Below are positions 16,860 through 25,662 of a stretch of DNA of 64,000 bases, in pieces. The DNA is from Pseudomonas wadenswilerensis. Lineage in GTDB: Bacteria; Pseudomonadota; Gammaproteobacteria; Pseudomonadales; Pseudomonadaceae. Every line of letters starts with the position of its first letter. Positions within the stretch are counted from its first letter, which is position 1. The stretch is from the NCBI RefSeq assembly GCF_900497695.1, contig NZ_UIDD01000008.1, forward strand, positions 431,267-495,266, read 5' to 3'. The notes under the pieces are model-generated. The model did not search any database. It was not told the origin of the DNA and saw only the letters and a list, made by a program, of their open reading frames with translations. Made by a program: the position numbers and the translations under genes.

Positions 16860-17549
16860 CTAGCGCGGCATGTACCTGAGTTGCCAGCGCCGCGGGATCT
16901 TCAGCGAGATCAAGCCCAGCGCCGCCGCCAGCAGGGCGCTGAACAGCAGCGCGGCGAGGTCGAAGGCCTGCTCCAGCAACACCCCGAGCACGGCGCCGAC
17001 GAACATCCCGGTCCAGGGGATCAGCTGCACCCGCCAGCCTTGCCGGCGCTCGCCCAGCAGCGCCCGGCCGAGGCCGCGGCCAAAACGCGAAAGCGCGCCG
17101 GTGACATAGGTCAGGCCAATCGGCAGGCCGTTCACTTCCTCGACCACGGCGTTGATCATGCCCATGGCGGTGACTGCCGACACCAGTGCCGGCAACTGCA
17201 GCGCAGTGGGCAGCAACGCCGCCAGGGCCAGCAGCGCGGCGATGATCAGCAGCAACGGGCACGGGCGGCGGCCGCTCAGGCGCGCGATCACCACGCCCAG
17301 GGCATTGCCCACGACAAAGGCCAGCAGTACTGCAGCAATGCGCAGGATCGGCCCCGGTTCGCCTTCGCCCAGCGATACCGCCAGGCGCGTGGTATTGCCG
17401 CTCATGAACGAAACGAAGTCGCCGGTGGCCATGAAGCCGATGGCATCGGTCATGCCGGCCAGCACCGACAGCGCGGCGACAAAGTACAGGCCGACCTTGC
17501 CGCGCAGGCGGGCGACCCTGGCAGAGGTGGAAGTGGAACCTGGCAGCAT
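16860..17549 (-). CDS. DUF1275/YoaK family membrane protein
   Basis: A 229-aa inner-membrane protein with about six helices. The signature AGMTDAIGFMATGDFVSFMSGN followed by TRLAV, and the later GLTYVTGALSRFGRGLG segment, identify the DUF1275 (YoaK) family. Function unknown; members are suggested transporters. It is convergent with the small lipoprotein gene and lies 32 bp downstream of the HTH-PAS regulator on the same strand. Confidence 0.85.
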   Translation of the reverse strand: MLPGSTSTSARVARLRGKVGLYFVAALSVLAGMTDAIGFMATGDFVSFMSGNTTRLAVSLGEGEPGPILRIAAVLLAFVVGNALGVVIARLSGRRPCPLLLIIAALLALAALLPTALQLPALVSAVTAMGMINAVVEEVNGLPIGLTYVTGALSRFGRGLGRALLGERRQGWRVQLIPWTGMFVGAVLGVLLEQAFDLAALLFSALLAAALGLISLKIPRRWQLRYMPR

Positions 17550-17580
17550 CCTTGGCGCTCCCGATACGCGATGAGTGGGC

Positions 17581-18663
17581 TTAGCTTTTTTCCGTCAGCC
17601 GTGCTTCGAGCCCGGCGATATGCGCCTCCAGGCGCTCGTGCTCGCAACGTTCGGCGCTGATGTCTTCGAACACGCTGATCAGGTGCTCCGGCGCACCGTC
17701 CTGGCGGCGTTGCAGCGACGTGCGGGCACGGACCCAGAGGTACTCGCCGTTCTTGTGGCGCACGCGTTTTTCCACCTCGTAGCGCTCGCTCTGGCCCTCG
17801 AGCATGCCCTGCAGTAGTTGCAGGTTGGCGGCGAGGTCATCGGGGTGGGTGATCTGCTGGAAGGTCATGCCGTAGAGTTCTTCGGCGCGGTAGCCGAGCA
17901 GTTCGCAGAGGCTGTTGTTGACCCGTTGCCAGGTGCCGTCCGGGTCGATGTAGGCGAGGGCGCCCCAGGCCAGTTCGAAGATCGCCCGGAAGCGCTCCTC
18001 ACTGTTGCGCAGTTCCTCTTCGGCGACCTTGCGTTCGGTGTTGTCCATGCTGATGCCGACCATCTTCACCGAACGGCCGGCACTGTCGCGCACCACCGTG
18101 GCGCGGGAAGAAATCCAGCGCACTTCGCCGTCGGGGCGAGTGATACGAAAATCGCATTCGCAGCCACTGCCATCGGCCACTGCCTGGGCGTACATGGCCT
18201 GCATGTGCTCGATGTCTTCAGGCGGCAGGTGGGCCCAGAAGTCTTCGTTGCGGTTGACCGGCCAGCCGTAGACCTGCTCGACGTTGGGCGAGTAGGTGAC
18301 TTCGTCGCTGATCAGGTTCCACTCCCAGGTGACGATGCGCGCGCCTTCCTGGGCCAGCTTCATGCGTGTTTCGCTTTCCATGATCTCGGCGGTGTAGCGC
18401 CGGCGCAGGTCGGTCATCGGCAGCTCGACCACCTGTGGCTGCTGGATGTTCTGCAGGGCTTCTTCGCCGTAGCGCAGCCAGATCCAGTTGACCTTGAGAA
18501 AGTCGGCCAGCTTGCGCAGGTTGTCGTAATCGATTTCGCCGCCGCGGGTCCATTTGTGCACCGCGGTGCGCGAGATACCCAGGGCCGTGCCGACGGCTTG
18601 CAAGGTCAGCTTGTGATGCTCGAGCAGTTCCTTGAGGCGGAAGGCGAAACTGTTTTCCATCAT
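17581..18663 (-). CDS. HTH (Xre/Cro) plus two PAS domains
   Basis: A 360-aa soluble protein. Residues 1-65 form an Xre-type helix-turn-helix (RLKELLEHHKLTLQAVGTAL, then GISRTAVHKWTRGGEI). Residues ~100-215 form a PAS_3 domain (WEWNLISDEVTYSPNVEQVY, then RITRPDGEVRWI), and residues ~220-340 a second PAS (FRAIFELAWGALAYIDPDG, then YRAEELYGMTFQQITHPDDL). No kinase, GGDEF or EAL output is present, so it appears to be a one-component sensor in which PAS sensing controls DNA binding. An AGGAC site lies upstream of tandem ATGs at 18663 and 18660. Confidence 0.82.
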   Translation of the reverse strand: MMENSFAFRLKELLEHHKLTLQAVGTALGISRTAVHKWTRGGEIDYDNLRKLADFLKVNWIWLRYGEEALQNIQQPQVVELPMTDLRRRYTAEIMESETRMKLAQEGARIVTWEWNLISDEVTYSPNVEQVYGWPVNRNEDFWAHLPPEDIEHMQAMYAQAVADGSGCECDFRITRPDGEVRWISSRATVVRDSAGRSVKMVGISMDNTERKVAEEELRNSEERFRAIFELAWGALAYIDPDGTWQRVNNSLCELLGYRAEELYGMTFQQITHPDDLAANLQLLQGMLEGQSERYEVEKRVRHKNGEYLWVRARTSLQRRQDGAPEHLISVFEDISAERCEHERLEAHIAGLEARLTEKS

Positions 18664-18747
18664 CGGCAGGGTGTCCTGATCGGGGGCCAAGAGCCTGCCA
18701 GTATACAGAAGCTGTCAACTTTGGGTTTACGCTGAGGTCACTGCAAA

Positions 18748-18843
18748 TCCCTGTGGGAGCTGGCTTGCCAGCGAACGAGTGCGAAGCGCTCGTAATCAAC
18801 CAGTCGCACTGACCTCATCGCTGGCAAGCCAGCTCCCACAGGA
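18748..18843. repeat. Inverted REP pair
   Basis: GTGGGAGCTGGCTTGCCAGCG and its mirror CGCTGGCAAGCCAGCTCCCAC face each other across about 50 bp, giving a very long potential hairpin between the carnitine operon end and the HTH-PAS gene. Confidence 0.9.
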
Positions 18844-18855
18844 GGGGCACAGGGT

Positions 18856-19827
18856 TTACAAATCCAGCACCAACCGCGCCGAGCGGGCCCGCGATACGCA
18901 GAGCATCATGCTTTGCTGCGCGGCCTTTTCGTCATCACTCAGGTATTGGTCGAAGTGCTCGGCTTCACCTTCGAGGATCGCCGTCTCGCAGGTGCCGCAC
19001 ACACCCTCGCGGCACAGGCATTCGACCTTGGCCGCCTTGGACTTTTCGATGGCCTGGAGGATGGTCATGCCTTCCTCGACCTGCAGTTCGGTACCGGAAC
19101 GGGCCAGCACCACGGTGAAGGCGGCGCCGGTGACCGGTGCTGCAGCGAACTGTTCCCAGTGCACGCGCTGTTCGGCGATGCCGGCCTTGGCGGCAGTGGC
19201 GATCACTGCATCGATCAGCGGCTTGGGCCCGCATACATACAGGTGAGCATCCTCGGCCAGGCCGGCGCACAGCGCGGTGAGGTCGAGCTTGCGCTCGAGG
19301 CTGTCGATGTAGAAACGGGTGTTGGCGGCATGCGGGCCGCTTTCCAGCTGCTGCTGGAACGCACCGTGCTCCGGGGCGCGGAAGGCGTAATGCAGTTCGT
19401 AATCGCTGGCGCCGCCTTCAAGCTCGTGCAACTGGGCCAGGAACGGGGTGATGCCGATGCCGCCGGCAATCAGCACATGACGCCCGGCACTGGGGTCCAG
19501 GGCGAACAGGTTGTTCGGCGAGGAAAGGGTCAGGCGGCTGCCGACTTGCACCTGCTGGTGCATGAACGCCGAACCGCCCTTGGACTGCTCTTCAAGGCGC
19601 ACGCCAATCTGGTAGCTGCGGGTGTCGCGCGGGTCGCTCATCAGCGAGTAGGCATTGCTGAACTGGCTGCCATCAGCGCCTTGCATCTGTACGATGACAT
19701 GGCTGCCGCCGGTGAAGGCGGGCATCGGCGCGCCGTCTTCGCGGGCCAGGGTGAAGCGCTTGATCAGCGGCGTTGCCTGTTCGACTTCAGTTACCAGCAC
19801 GCTGAACATTTCATACTTGTTGGCCAT
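18856..19827 (-). CDS. cntB: Carnitine monooxygenase reductase subunit
   Basis: A 323-aa iron-sulfur flavoreductase of the VanB/PDR type, the length of CntB/YeaX. An FMN/FAD-binding domain (SNAYSLMSDP) is followed by an NAD domain (HVLIAGGIGITPFLAQLHEL, YVCGPKPLIDAV) and a C-terminal plant-type [2Fe-2S] domain (CLCREGVCGTCET plus a later MLCVSRA Cys). It would pass electrons from NAD(P)H to the CntA Rieske centre. GAGGTGAAAC precedes the ATG. It is the third gene of the cntA-aldehyde dehydrogenase-cntB run. Confidence 0.88.
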   Translation of the reverse strand: MANKYEMFSVLVTEVEQATPLIKRFTLAREDGAPMPAFTGGSHVIVQMQGADGSQFSNAYSLMSDPRDTRSYQIGVRLEEQSKGGSAFMHQQVQVGSRLTLSSPNNLFALDPSAGRHVLIAGGIGITPFLAQLHELEGGASDYELHYAFRAPEHGAFQQQLESGPHAANTRFYIDSLERKLDLTALCAGLAEDAHLYVCGPKPLIDAVIATAAKAGIAEQRVHWEQFAAAPVTGAAFTVVLARSGTELQVEEGMTILQAIEKSKAAKVECLCREGVCGTCETAILEGEAEHFDQYLSDDEKAAQQSMMLCVSRARSARLVLDL

Positions 19828-19884
19828 GTTTCACCTCGACTGCAACAGCACGCGGCAGGCCCTGCCGCGTGGCGGAACCTGTGC

Positions 19885-21333
19885 TCAGACCGCCAGGCAC
19901 AGGTATTTGATTTCCAGATAATCCTCGATGCCGTACTTGGAGCCTTCACGGCCCAGGCCCGATTGCTTGATGCCACCGAATGGCGCGACCTCGTTGGAGA
20001 TCAGCCCGGTGTTGACCCCGACCATGCCGTATTCCAGCTGCTCGGCGACCTTGAATACCCGGGCGATATCGCGGCTGTAGAAGTAGGCGGCCAGGCCGTA
20101 TTGAGTGGCGTTGGCCAGGGCAATGACCTCGTCGTCGCTGCTGAAGCGCACCAGCGCCGCTACCGGGCCGAAGATCTCTTCTTCGAGCAGCTCCATGCCC
20201 GGGCCAATGCCGGCCAGCACGGTCGGCTCGAAGAAGTTGCCGCCCAGGGCATGGGCCTGGCCGCCGAGCACCAGCTCGGCGCCTTTGCCGAGGGCGTCGT
20301 CGATCAGGCTGCGCACCTTGGCCACCGCCTTGTCGCTGATCAACGGGCCGATCTGGCTGGTGGCGGCGCTGCCATGGCCAACCTCCAGGGCACGCACGCG
20401 CTCGACGAAGCGCTGGGCAAATTGCTCATACACGCTGTCGTGCACGTAGAAGCGGTTGACGCACACGCAGGTCTGCCCGGCGTTGCGGTACTTGGCGACG
20501 ATGGCGCCTTCGACCGCAGCGTCGATATCGGCGTCGGCGAAGACAATGAACGGCGCGTTGCCACCCAGCTCCAGGCTGACCTTCTTGATGGTTTCGGCGC
20601 ACTGGCCCATCAGCAGGCGGCCGATCGGCGTCGAGCCGGTGAAGCTCAGCTTGCGCACCGAAGGGTGGCCAGTGAACTGCGCGCCAATCGCCGGTGCATC
20701 GCCGGTGACCACGTTGAACACACCGGCAGGCACGCCGGCGCGTTCGGCGAGCGCGGCCAGGGCCAGGGCGCAGAACGGGGTTTCATTGGCCGGCTTGACC
20801 ACCATGGTGCAGCCTGCGGCCAGGGCCGGGGCGACCTTGCGGGTGATCATCGCCGCCGGGAAGTTCCACGGCGTGATGGCGGTGCATACGCCGATGCCTT
20901 GCTTGATCACCAGCAGGCGTTTGTCGTTGGACGGGCTGGGGATCACGTCGCCGTAGACGCGTTTGCCTTCTTCGGCAAACCATTCGACGAAGGAGGCGGC
21001 GTAGCGGATTTCGCCCAGGGCTTCGTGCAGCGGCTTGCCCTGTTCGAAGGTCATCAGCCGGGCCAGGTCCTGCTCGTGTTCCAGCAGCAGTTCGAACCAG
21101 CGGCGCAGCACCTGCGCACGCTCCTTGGCGGTACGCCCGCGCCAGTCGGCCAGGGCCGCTTCGGCGGCTTCGATGGCGCGCACGGCTTCGGCACCGGCCA
21201 TCAGCGGCACGCTGCCGAGCAGCTCGCCGTTGGCCGGGTCGGTCACGTTGAGGCTGCGCCCGTCATCGGCGTCGCACCAGCGCCCGGCAATGTAGGCCTG
21301 CTGGCGGAACAGCTTGTTGTCATTGAGTTTCAC
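19885..21333 (-). CDS. Aldehyde dehydrogenase, GabD-like; probable malic semialdehyde dehydrogenase
   Basis: A 482-aa NAD(P)-dependent aldehyde dehydrogenase of succinate-semialdehyde dehydrogenase type. It has FTGSTPIGRLLMGQCA, KKVSLELGGNAPFIVF (catalytic Glu), NAGQTCVCVNRFYV (catalytic Cys) and EEIFGPVAALVRF. Between cntA and cntB the expected substrate is malic semialdehyde, the C4 fragment released with trimethylamine from carnitine, giving malate (inference from context). GTG 21333 was chosen because GGAG lies about 9 nt upstream and the sequence then reads MKLNDNKLF as in GabD proteins; GTG 21342 is the alternative. Confidence 0.88.
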   Translation of the reverse strand: MKLNDNKLFRQQAYIAGRWCDADDGRSLNVTDPANGELLGSVPLMAGAEAVRAIEAAEAALADWRGRTAKERAQVLRRWFELLLEHEQDLARLMTFEQGKPLHEALGEIRYAASFVEWFAEEGKRVYGDVIPSPSNDKRLLVIKQGIGVCTAITPWNFPAAMITRKVAPALAAGCTMVVKPANETPFCALALAALAERAGVPAGVFNVVTGDAPAIGAQFTGHPSVRKLSFTGSTPIGRLLMGQCAETIKKVSLELGGNAPFIVFADADIDAAVEGAIVAKYRNAGQTCVCVNRFYVHDSVYEQFAQRFVERVRALEVGHGSAATSQIGPLISDKAVAKVRSLIDDALGKGAELVLGGQAHALGGNFFEPTVLAGIGPGMELLEEEIFGPVAALVRFSSDDEVIALANATQYGLAAYFYSRDIARVFKVAEQLEYGMVGVNTGLISNEVAPFGGIKQSGLGREGSKYGIEDYLEIKYLCLAV

Positions 21334-21384
21334 GCAAGGCACTCCGAAGCGCGCCGCAGGCGGTGAAGCCTGCGGCGAGCGGTA

Positions 21385-22506
21385 TCAGTCGTTGAGGTGG
21401 GCGACGGCGATCAGGTTGTGGAAGTGAGCAATGCCGTGCTCGCTCATGCCGCTGCGCTCGCGGTCGGCCATGATCCGGCCCTGGCCACGGTAGCCGCGGG
21501 ACTTGAGGCCCTTCTGCACGCTTTCGACCAGGCGCAGGTCTTCCGGACGGAACACTTCGCGGTACCAGTCGATCAGCTTCTGCTGCTCTTCGCTGATGTC
21601 CTTGTTGAGGAAGTAGATGTCGTAGTGCTGCAGGGTGGTTTCGGCATCGACCGGGAACTCGTAGATCACGGTCATGAAGTTGGCGCCTGGCGGCACGTTG
21701 AACATGGTGCACGGCCAGGCCCAGAAACCGGCGAAGGACGGATCCTTGACGCTTTCGTCGAACTTGAACGACTGCTCCGAAGGTTTCGCCAGGCCGTACT
21801 GCAGGGTCCAGTTGCCGTGCATGCTGTGGCTGTACTGGCCGACGTCGACCGAGTCGGCGAAGCCGGGGTGGGCCGGGGCGCAGTGGTAGCACTCGAGGTA
21901 GTTGTCGACGATCGACTTCCAGTTGGCCGGGGTGTCACTGACAAAGCGCGCGGCCAGGTGCAGGTCGTCGATCACCGCGCAGGCTGCACGCATGCGCGCT
22001 TGCAGGCCAGGCAGCTGGTCTTCGACGGAGCCGGCCTCCATGTCCATGTTGATGAAGATGAAGCCTGCGTATTCTTCGACACGCAGCTGCACCAGGGTCG
22101 AGTTTTCTTTGTCGAAGTTGACCACGTTGTCGCAGTTGCGCGCGTGGGCCAGGTCGCCGTCGAGCTTGAAGGTCCAGGCGTGGTACGGGCAGGTGATGAC
22201 GTTCTTGGCCTTGCCGCTGCCGCTGAGCAACTGGTGGCCACGGTGCGGGCAGACGTTGTAGAAGGCGCGCAGGACGCTGTCGCGGCCGCGCACGACGATG
22301 ATGCTTTCGCCGATCACTTCACGGGTGATGTAGGCGTTGTTCTCGGCCACTTCGCTGCGGTGGCCGACGCAGATCCAGCTGCGGGCGAAGATGTTTTCTT
22401 TCTCGTGCTCGAACACTGCGGCCTGGGTATAGAAGCTGGCGGGAATGGTGAACGCCTCTTCGGCGTTGGCGCAGAAATCGGCGGGCAGGCGTTTGAAGTC
22501 ATTCAT
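21385..22506 (-). CDS. cntA: Carnitine monooxygenase oxygenase subunit (Rieske)
   Basis: A 373-aa Rieske oxygenase that cleaves L-carnitine to trimethylamine and malic semialdehyde. The Rieske [2Fe-2S] ligands are C86/H88 (VCPHRGHQ) and C106/H109 (CPYHAW). Mononuclear iron ligands are H208, H213 and D323, and bridging residue E205 replaces the usual Asp (DNYLECYHCAPAH). These positions coincide with the residue numbers I know for Acinetobacter CntA, and the length fits CntA rather than the longer GbcA. It heads the cntA-aldehyde dehydrogenase-cntB operon. Choice of carnitine over gamma-butyrobetaine or betaine as best substrate is inference. Confidence 0.88.
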   Translation of the reverse strand: MNDFKRLPADFCANAEEAFTIPASFYTQAAVFEHEKENIFARSWICVGHRSEVAENNAYITREVIGESIIVVRGRDSVLRAFYNVCPHRGHQLLSGSGKAKNVITCPYHAWTFKLDGDLAHARNCDNVVNFDKENSTLVQLRVEEYAGFIFINMDMEAGSVEDQLPGLQARMRAACAVIDDLHLAARFVSDTPANWKSIVDNYLECYHCAPAHPGFADSVDVGQYSHSMHGNWTLQYGLAKPSEQSFKFDESVKDPSFAGFWAWPCTMFNVPPGANFMTVIYEFPVDAETTLQHYDIYFLNKDISEEQQKLIDWYREVFRPEDLRLVESVQKGLKSRGYRGQGRIMADRERSGMSEHGIAHFHNLIAVAHLND

Positions 22507-22541
22507 GGTTGGGGTCTCACAAGCACGGTTTTTAGTTGTTG

Positions 22542-22565
22542 GTTAACGCGTATCTATCAGTTAAC
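22542..22565. promoter_or_regulatory. GTTAAC-N12-GTTAAC motif upstream of cntA
   Basis: GTTAAC at 22542 and 22560, 36 bp before the cntA start. The 24-bp element matches the one at 24367-24390 before the transporter gene at 19 of 24 positions. Likely a shared activator site for the carnitine genes. Confidence 0.6.
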
Positions 22566-22593
22566 AAGCCAGGCAAAAAAATTTACTGCTGTT

Positions 22594-22672
22594 GTAGGAG
22601 CGGGCTTGCCCCGCGATCTGGCCCGTACAAGGCTCAGATCGCTATCGCGGGAAAGCCCGCTCCCACAGGTGT
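22594..22672. repeat. REP pair (GCGGG type)
   Basis: GTAGGAGCGGGCTTGCCCCGCGAT and GATCGCTATCGCGGGAAAGCCCGCTCCCAC-type cores face each other between cntA and the BCCT transporter, separating the two transcription units. Confidence 0.85.
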
Positions 22673-22676
22673 GTGA

Positions 22677-24278
22677 TCAGTGCACGGCAGCGGCGCTGCG
22701 CGGCGCTTGTTGCGCAGGCTCTTCACCGGCCATGCGCGCCGCTTCTTCCTCGATGCGGTAGGCCGGCATCTGGCCGTAGTCTTCGATCATCCATTTGAAG
22801 AAGCCGTAGATCTTCACCAGCAGGATCACCATGAACGGAATGGCGGTGAGCACCACGGCGGTTTTCATGGTCGACAGCGAAGCCTTGGCGAACAGCATGG
22901 CCAGCGGCACCAGGGTCAGCACCACGCACCAGAACAGGCGGTGGGTCGGCGTCGGGTCGTCGCCTTCACGCAGGTTGCGGGTGCTGGTGGCGGCCACGGC
23001 ATAAGCGGCAGCGTCCATGTGCGAAGCGCAGAAGATCGCCATGATGAACAGGTACACGCCGAGGAACACCTGGCCCCACGGCAAGGCCAGCAGCAGGTGG
23101 GTCACCGCCGATTCGCCGCCTTGTTCACTGAGCATCTTCGGCACGTCCACGGCGCCGGTGATGAACTGGTGCATGCTGTAGCTTTCCAGGGCGCCGAAGA
23201 AGAACCAGCAACCGAAGCTGCCACCGAGCAGCAGGGCCATGACCACTTCCTTGATCTGCCGGCCACGCGACACGCGGGTCACGAACATGGCCACGCCTGG
23301 CGCGTAGGACACCCACCAGAGCCAGTAGAACACTGTCCAGTTGCGGGTGAAGGCACCGTCGCCCGCCGGGTCGGTGAACAGGCTCATGTGCACGTAGTTC
23401 TGGATCATCAGGCCAATCGAGTTGGCGGTGTTGTTGATGGTGAACTGGGTCGGGCCGACCAGCAGCACCACCAGGGCAAACACCAGGGCGCCGATGCAGA
23501 CTATCTTGCTCAGGCGCTGCAGGCCGCCATCGATACCGATGTAGGAGCTGAGCGAGAACATCACCGCCACCGCACCGATCACCAGCAGTTGCACGGTGAA
23601 GGTGTCCGGGGTGCCGGCCAGGTCATGCAGGCCGCGGGTCAGGGTCGAGGCGGTGAGCGCCAGCGACACGGTCAGCGCGCCCATCATGGTCAGCAGGAAG
23701 ATCAAATCGACGCTGCGCCCGACCGGGCCGGTGGCCTTGAAGCCGGTCACCGCTTCGACGATCGAGGCCAGGTTCAGGCCGCTCTTCTTGCGCACGTGGA
23801 AGTGATAGGCCATGGCCAGCGAGGCCAGGGCATAGATCGACCAGGCACTGACGCCCCAGTGGAAGAACGAGTAGCTGATGCTGTACTCGAGTGCCTTGGG
23901 GGTGGCGGCGGCGATGTTCAGGCCCGGGGTCTGGTAGTAGTAGGCCCATTCCATCACGCCCCAGTACAGGGTCGAAGAGCCCATGCCGGCGCAGATGAAC
24001 ATGAACACCCAGGTGGCGGTGGCGTACTCGGGTTTGCCACTGCCCAGGCGGATGTTGCCGTACTTGCTGAAGGCCAGGTACAGCACCGCCAGCGAGCTGC
24101 CGAACACCAGCACCTGAACACTGGTGCCGAAGGTCCGGGTCGACAGTTCGAACAACTGGTTGGCCGCGCTTTCGGCTTCGCCCGGGAAGGCTGCAAGGCC
24201 GATGACGGTGAGCAGCACGGCAATCAAACTCACGGTAATCAGGAACACATCAATCTTTTTATTTTTGTGCGACATCAT
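22677..24278 (-). CDS. BCCT-family carnitine/betaine transporter
   Basis: A 533-aa betaine/carnitine/choline transporter with about 12 helices. Signatures include GMGSSTLYWGVMEWAYYYQT and VFYWLWWVSYAPGVAMFVTR followed by SRGRQIKEV, the BCCT Trp-rich TM8 and adjacent loop. Located beside cntA it is most likely a carnitine importer. AGGAG lies directly upstream of two ATGs (24278 and 24275). A separate promoter is likely because three GTTAAC elements and an intergenic space precede it. Betaine import remains an alternative role. Confidence 0.88.
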   Translation of the reverse strand: MMSHKNKKIDVFLITVSLIAVLLTVIGLAAFPGEAESAANQLFELSTRTFGTSVQVLVFGSSLAVLYLAFSKYGNIRLGSGKPEYATATWVFMFICAGMGSSTLYWGVMEWAYYYQTPGLNIAAATPKALEYSISYSFFHWGVSAWSIYALASLAMAYHFHVRKKSGLNLASIVEAVTGFKATGPVGRSVDLIFLLTMMGALTVSLALTASTLTRGLHDLAGTPDTFTVQLLVIGAVAVMFSLSSYIGIDGGLQRLSKIVCIGALVFALVVLLVGPTQFTINNTANSIGLMIQNYVHMSLFTDPAGDGAFTRNWTVFYWLWWVSYAPGVAMFVTRVSRGRQIKEVVMALLLGGSFGCWFFFGALESYSMHQFITGAVDVPKMLSEQGGESAVTHLLLALPWGQVFLGVYLFIMAIFCASHMDAAAYAVAATSTRNLREGDDPTPTHRLFWCVVLTLVPLAMLFAKASLSTMKTAVVLTAIPFMVILLVKIYGFFKWMIEDYGQMPAYRIEEEAARMAGEEPAQQAPRSAAAVH

Positions 24279-24355
24279 CGTCTCCTGGACGTTGGCGTTC
24301 TTAGCTATACCCGGCAGGCACTCCGGGGTGTTGCGGCAGCACTCCCTGCTTCGTT

Positions 24356-24390
24356 GTTAACTTAAAGTTAACGTGAATCTTTTGGTTAAC
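24356..24390. promoter_or_regulatory. Three GTTAAC sites upstream of BCCT transporter
   Basis: GTTAAC at 24356, 24367 and 24385. The first two are 11 bp apart (about one helical turn); the last two form the same GTTAAC-N12-GTTAAC element found before cntA. Confidence 0.6.
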
Positions 24391-24428
24391 AGATTCTGCA
24401 GATAATCCGCTTCACCCGCAAGAGCCAA

Positions 24429-24465
24429 GGGGCCGTTTTGTCAGACAATTCTGACAATCGGCCCC
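24429..24465 (-). terminator. Long hairpin after D-malate dehydrogenase gene
   Basis: GGGGCCG plus TTTTGTCAG pairs with CTGACAA plus TCGGCCCC around an ACAATT loop. It lies 6 bp past the stop codon of the minus-strand dehydrogenase. There is no strong U-tract, so it may stabilise the transcript end rather than terminate alone. Confidence 0.55.
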
Positions 24466-24471
24466 TGGTCA

Positions 24472-25563
24472 TCAACCTTCGATCAGCGCGCTGATAGCTT
24501 CACCGACTTGCTGGGTCGACTTTTGCCCGCCCATGTCGCGGGTGGTATCGCCGGCGGCGATGACCTGCTCGATGGCTTTGAGAATGTCGTCGTGGGCGGC
24601 GCGGTAGCGCGGGTCGGCGCCGTCGTTGCCAAGGAACTCGAGCATCAGCGCGCCCGACCAGATCATCGCGATCGGGTTGGCGATGTTCTTGCCGAAGATG
24701 TCCGGGGCCGAACCGTGCACCGGTTCGAACAGCGACGGGAATTTGCGCTCGGGGTTGAGGTTGGCCGATGGCGCGATGCCGATGGTGCCGGCGCAGGCCG
24801 GGCCGAGGTCGGAGAGGATGTCGCCGAACAGGTTCGAGGCCACCACCACGTCGAAGCGATCCGGCTGCAGCACGAAGCGGGCGCAGAGGATATCAATGTG
24901 CTGCTTGTCCCAGCTGATTTCCGGATAATTGGCAGCCATGGCCGCGGTGCGCTCGTCCCAGTAGGGCATGCTCACGGCCATGCCGTTGGACTTGGTCGCC
25001 GAGGTCACGTGCTTGCGCTCGCGGGTTTGCGCCACCTCGAAGGCGTACTTGAGGATGCGGTCGACACCCCGGCGGGTGAACACCGACTCCTGCAGCACGA
25101 ACTCATTGTCGGTGCCTTCGAACATGCGCCCGCCCAGGGACGAATATTCGCCTTCGGTGTTCTCGCGGATTACCACAAAGTCGATGTCGCCAGGCTCACG
25201 GCCGGCCAGCGGGCAGGGTACGCCGGGGAACAGGCGCACCGGGCGGATGTTCACGTACTGGTCGAAGTCGCGGCGAAACTTCAGCAGCGAGCCCCACAGC
25301 GAAATGTGGTCCGGGACCTTGTCTGGCCAGCCCACGGCGCCGAAGTACAGGGCGTCGAAATCCTTGAGCTGCTCGAACCAGTCGTCCGGCATCATTTTTC
25401 CGTGGGCCAGGTAGTAGTCGCAGCTGGCCCATTCGAAGAATTCGAAGCTGATGTCCAGGCCATGCTTGCGCGCGGCGGCCTCGACCACGCGGATGCCTTC
25501 GGGGAGTACTTCGTTGCCGATGCCGTCACCGGGAATTGCGGCGATTCTGAAAGTCTTGCTCAT
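24472..25563 (-). CDS. D-malate / tartrate dehydrogenase (decarboxylating)
   Basis: A 363-aa member of the isocitrate/isopropylmalate dehydrogenase family of the TtuC/DmlA group. Motifs include IAAIPGDGIGNEVLPEG, GAVGWPDKVPDHISLWGSLL, VIRENTEGEYSSLGG and GSAPDIFGKNIANPIAMIWS. These enzymes convert D-malate (and tartrate) with NAD+ to pyruvate and CO2. In this locus it would complete the route carnitine to malic semialdehyde to malate to pyruvate. It is divergent from the LysR gene, 99 bp away, and transcribed toward the transporter gene. Confidence 0.88.
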   Translation of the reverse strand: MSKTFRIAAIPGDGIGNEVLPEGIRVVEAAARKHGLDISFEFFEWASCDYYLAHGKMMPDDWFEQLKDFDALYFGAVGWPDKVPDHISLWGSLLKFRRDFDQYVNIRPVRLFPGVPCPLAGREPGDIDFVVIRENTEGEYSSLGGRMFEGTDNEFVLQESVFTRRGVDRILKYAFEVAQTRERKHVTSATKSNGMAVSMPYWDERTAAMAANYPEISWDKQHIDILCARFVLQPDRFDVVVASNLFGDILSDLGPACAGTIGIAPSANLNPERKFPSLFEPVHGSAPDIFGKNIANPIAMIWSGALMLEFLGNDGADPRYRAAHDDILKAIEQVIAAGDTTRDMGGQKSTQQVGEAISALIEG

Positions 25564-25622
25564 GAGGGGCGCACTCGTTGTCTAGGGAACAGGTGCGGCT
25601 CATGCTATAAGGGCAGGATTCA

Positions 25623-25633
25623 GAGATAATCTC
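25623..25633. promoter_or_regulatory. GAGATAATCTC palindrome, probable LysR operator
   Basis: A perfect 5-1-5 inverted repeat in the 99-bp gap between the divergent dehydrogenase and LysR genes, where a LysR regulator normally binds to control both directions. Confidence 0.5.
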
Positions 25634-25662
25634 GTGATTCATGGATTCTTAGTGCACGCATC

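Noticed and set aside
18913..21366. 817-aa plus-strand reading frame over cntB and the aldehyde dehydrogenase
   Set aside because: Shadow of two well-supported minus-strand genes; composition is Gly/Ala/His/Gln-rich.
22680..24365. 561-aa plus-strand frame opposite the BCCT transporter
   Set aside because: Shadow frame with His/Gly/Glu-rich low-complexity composition.
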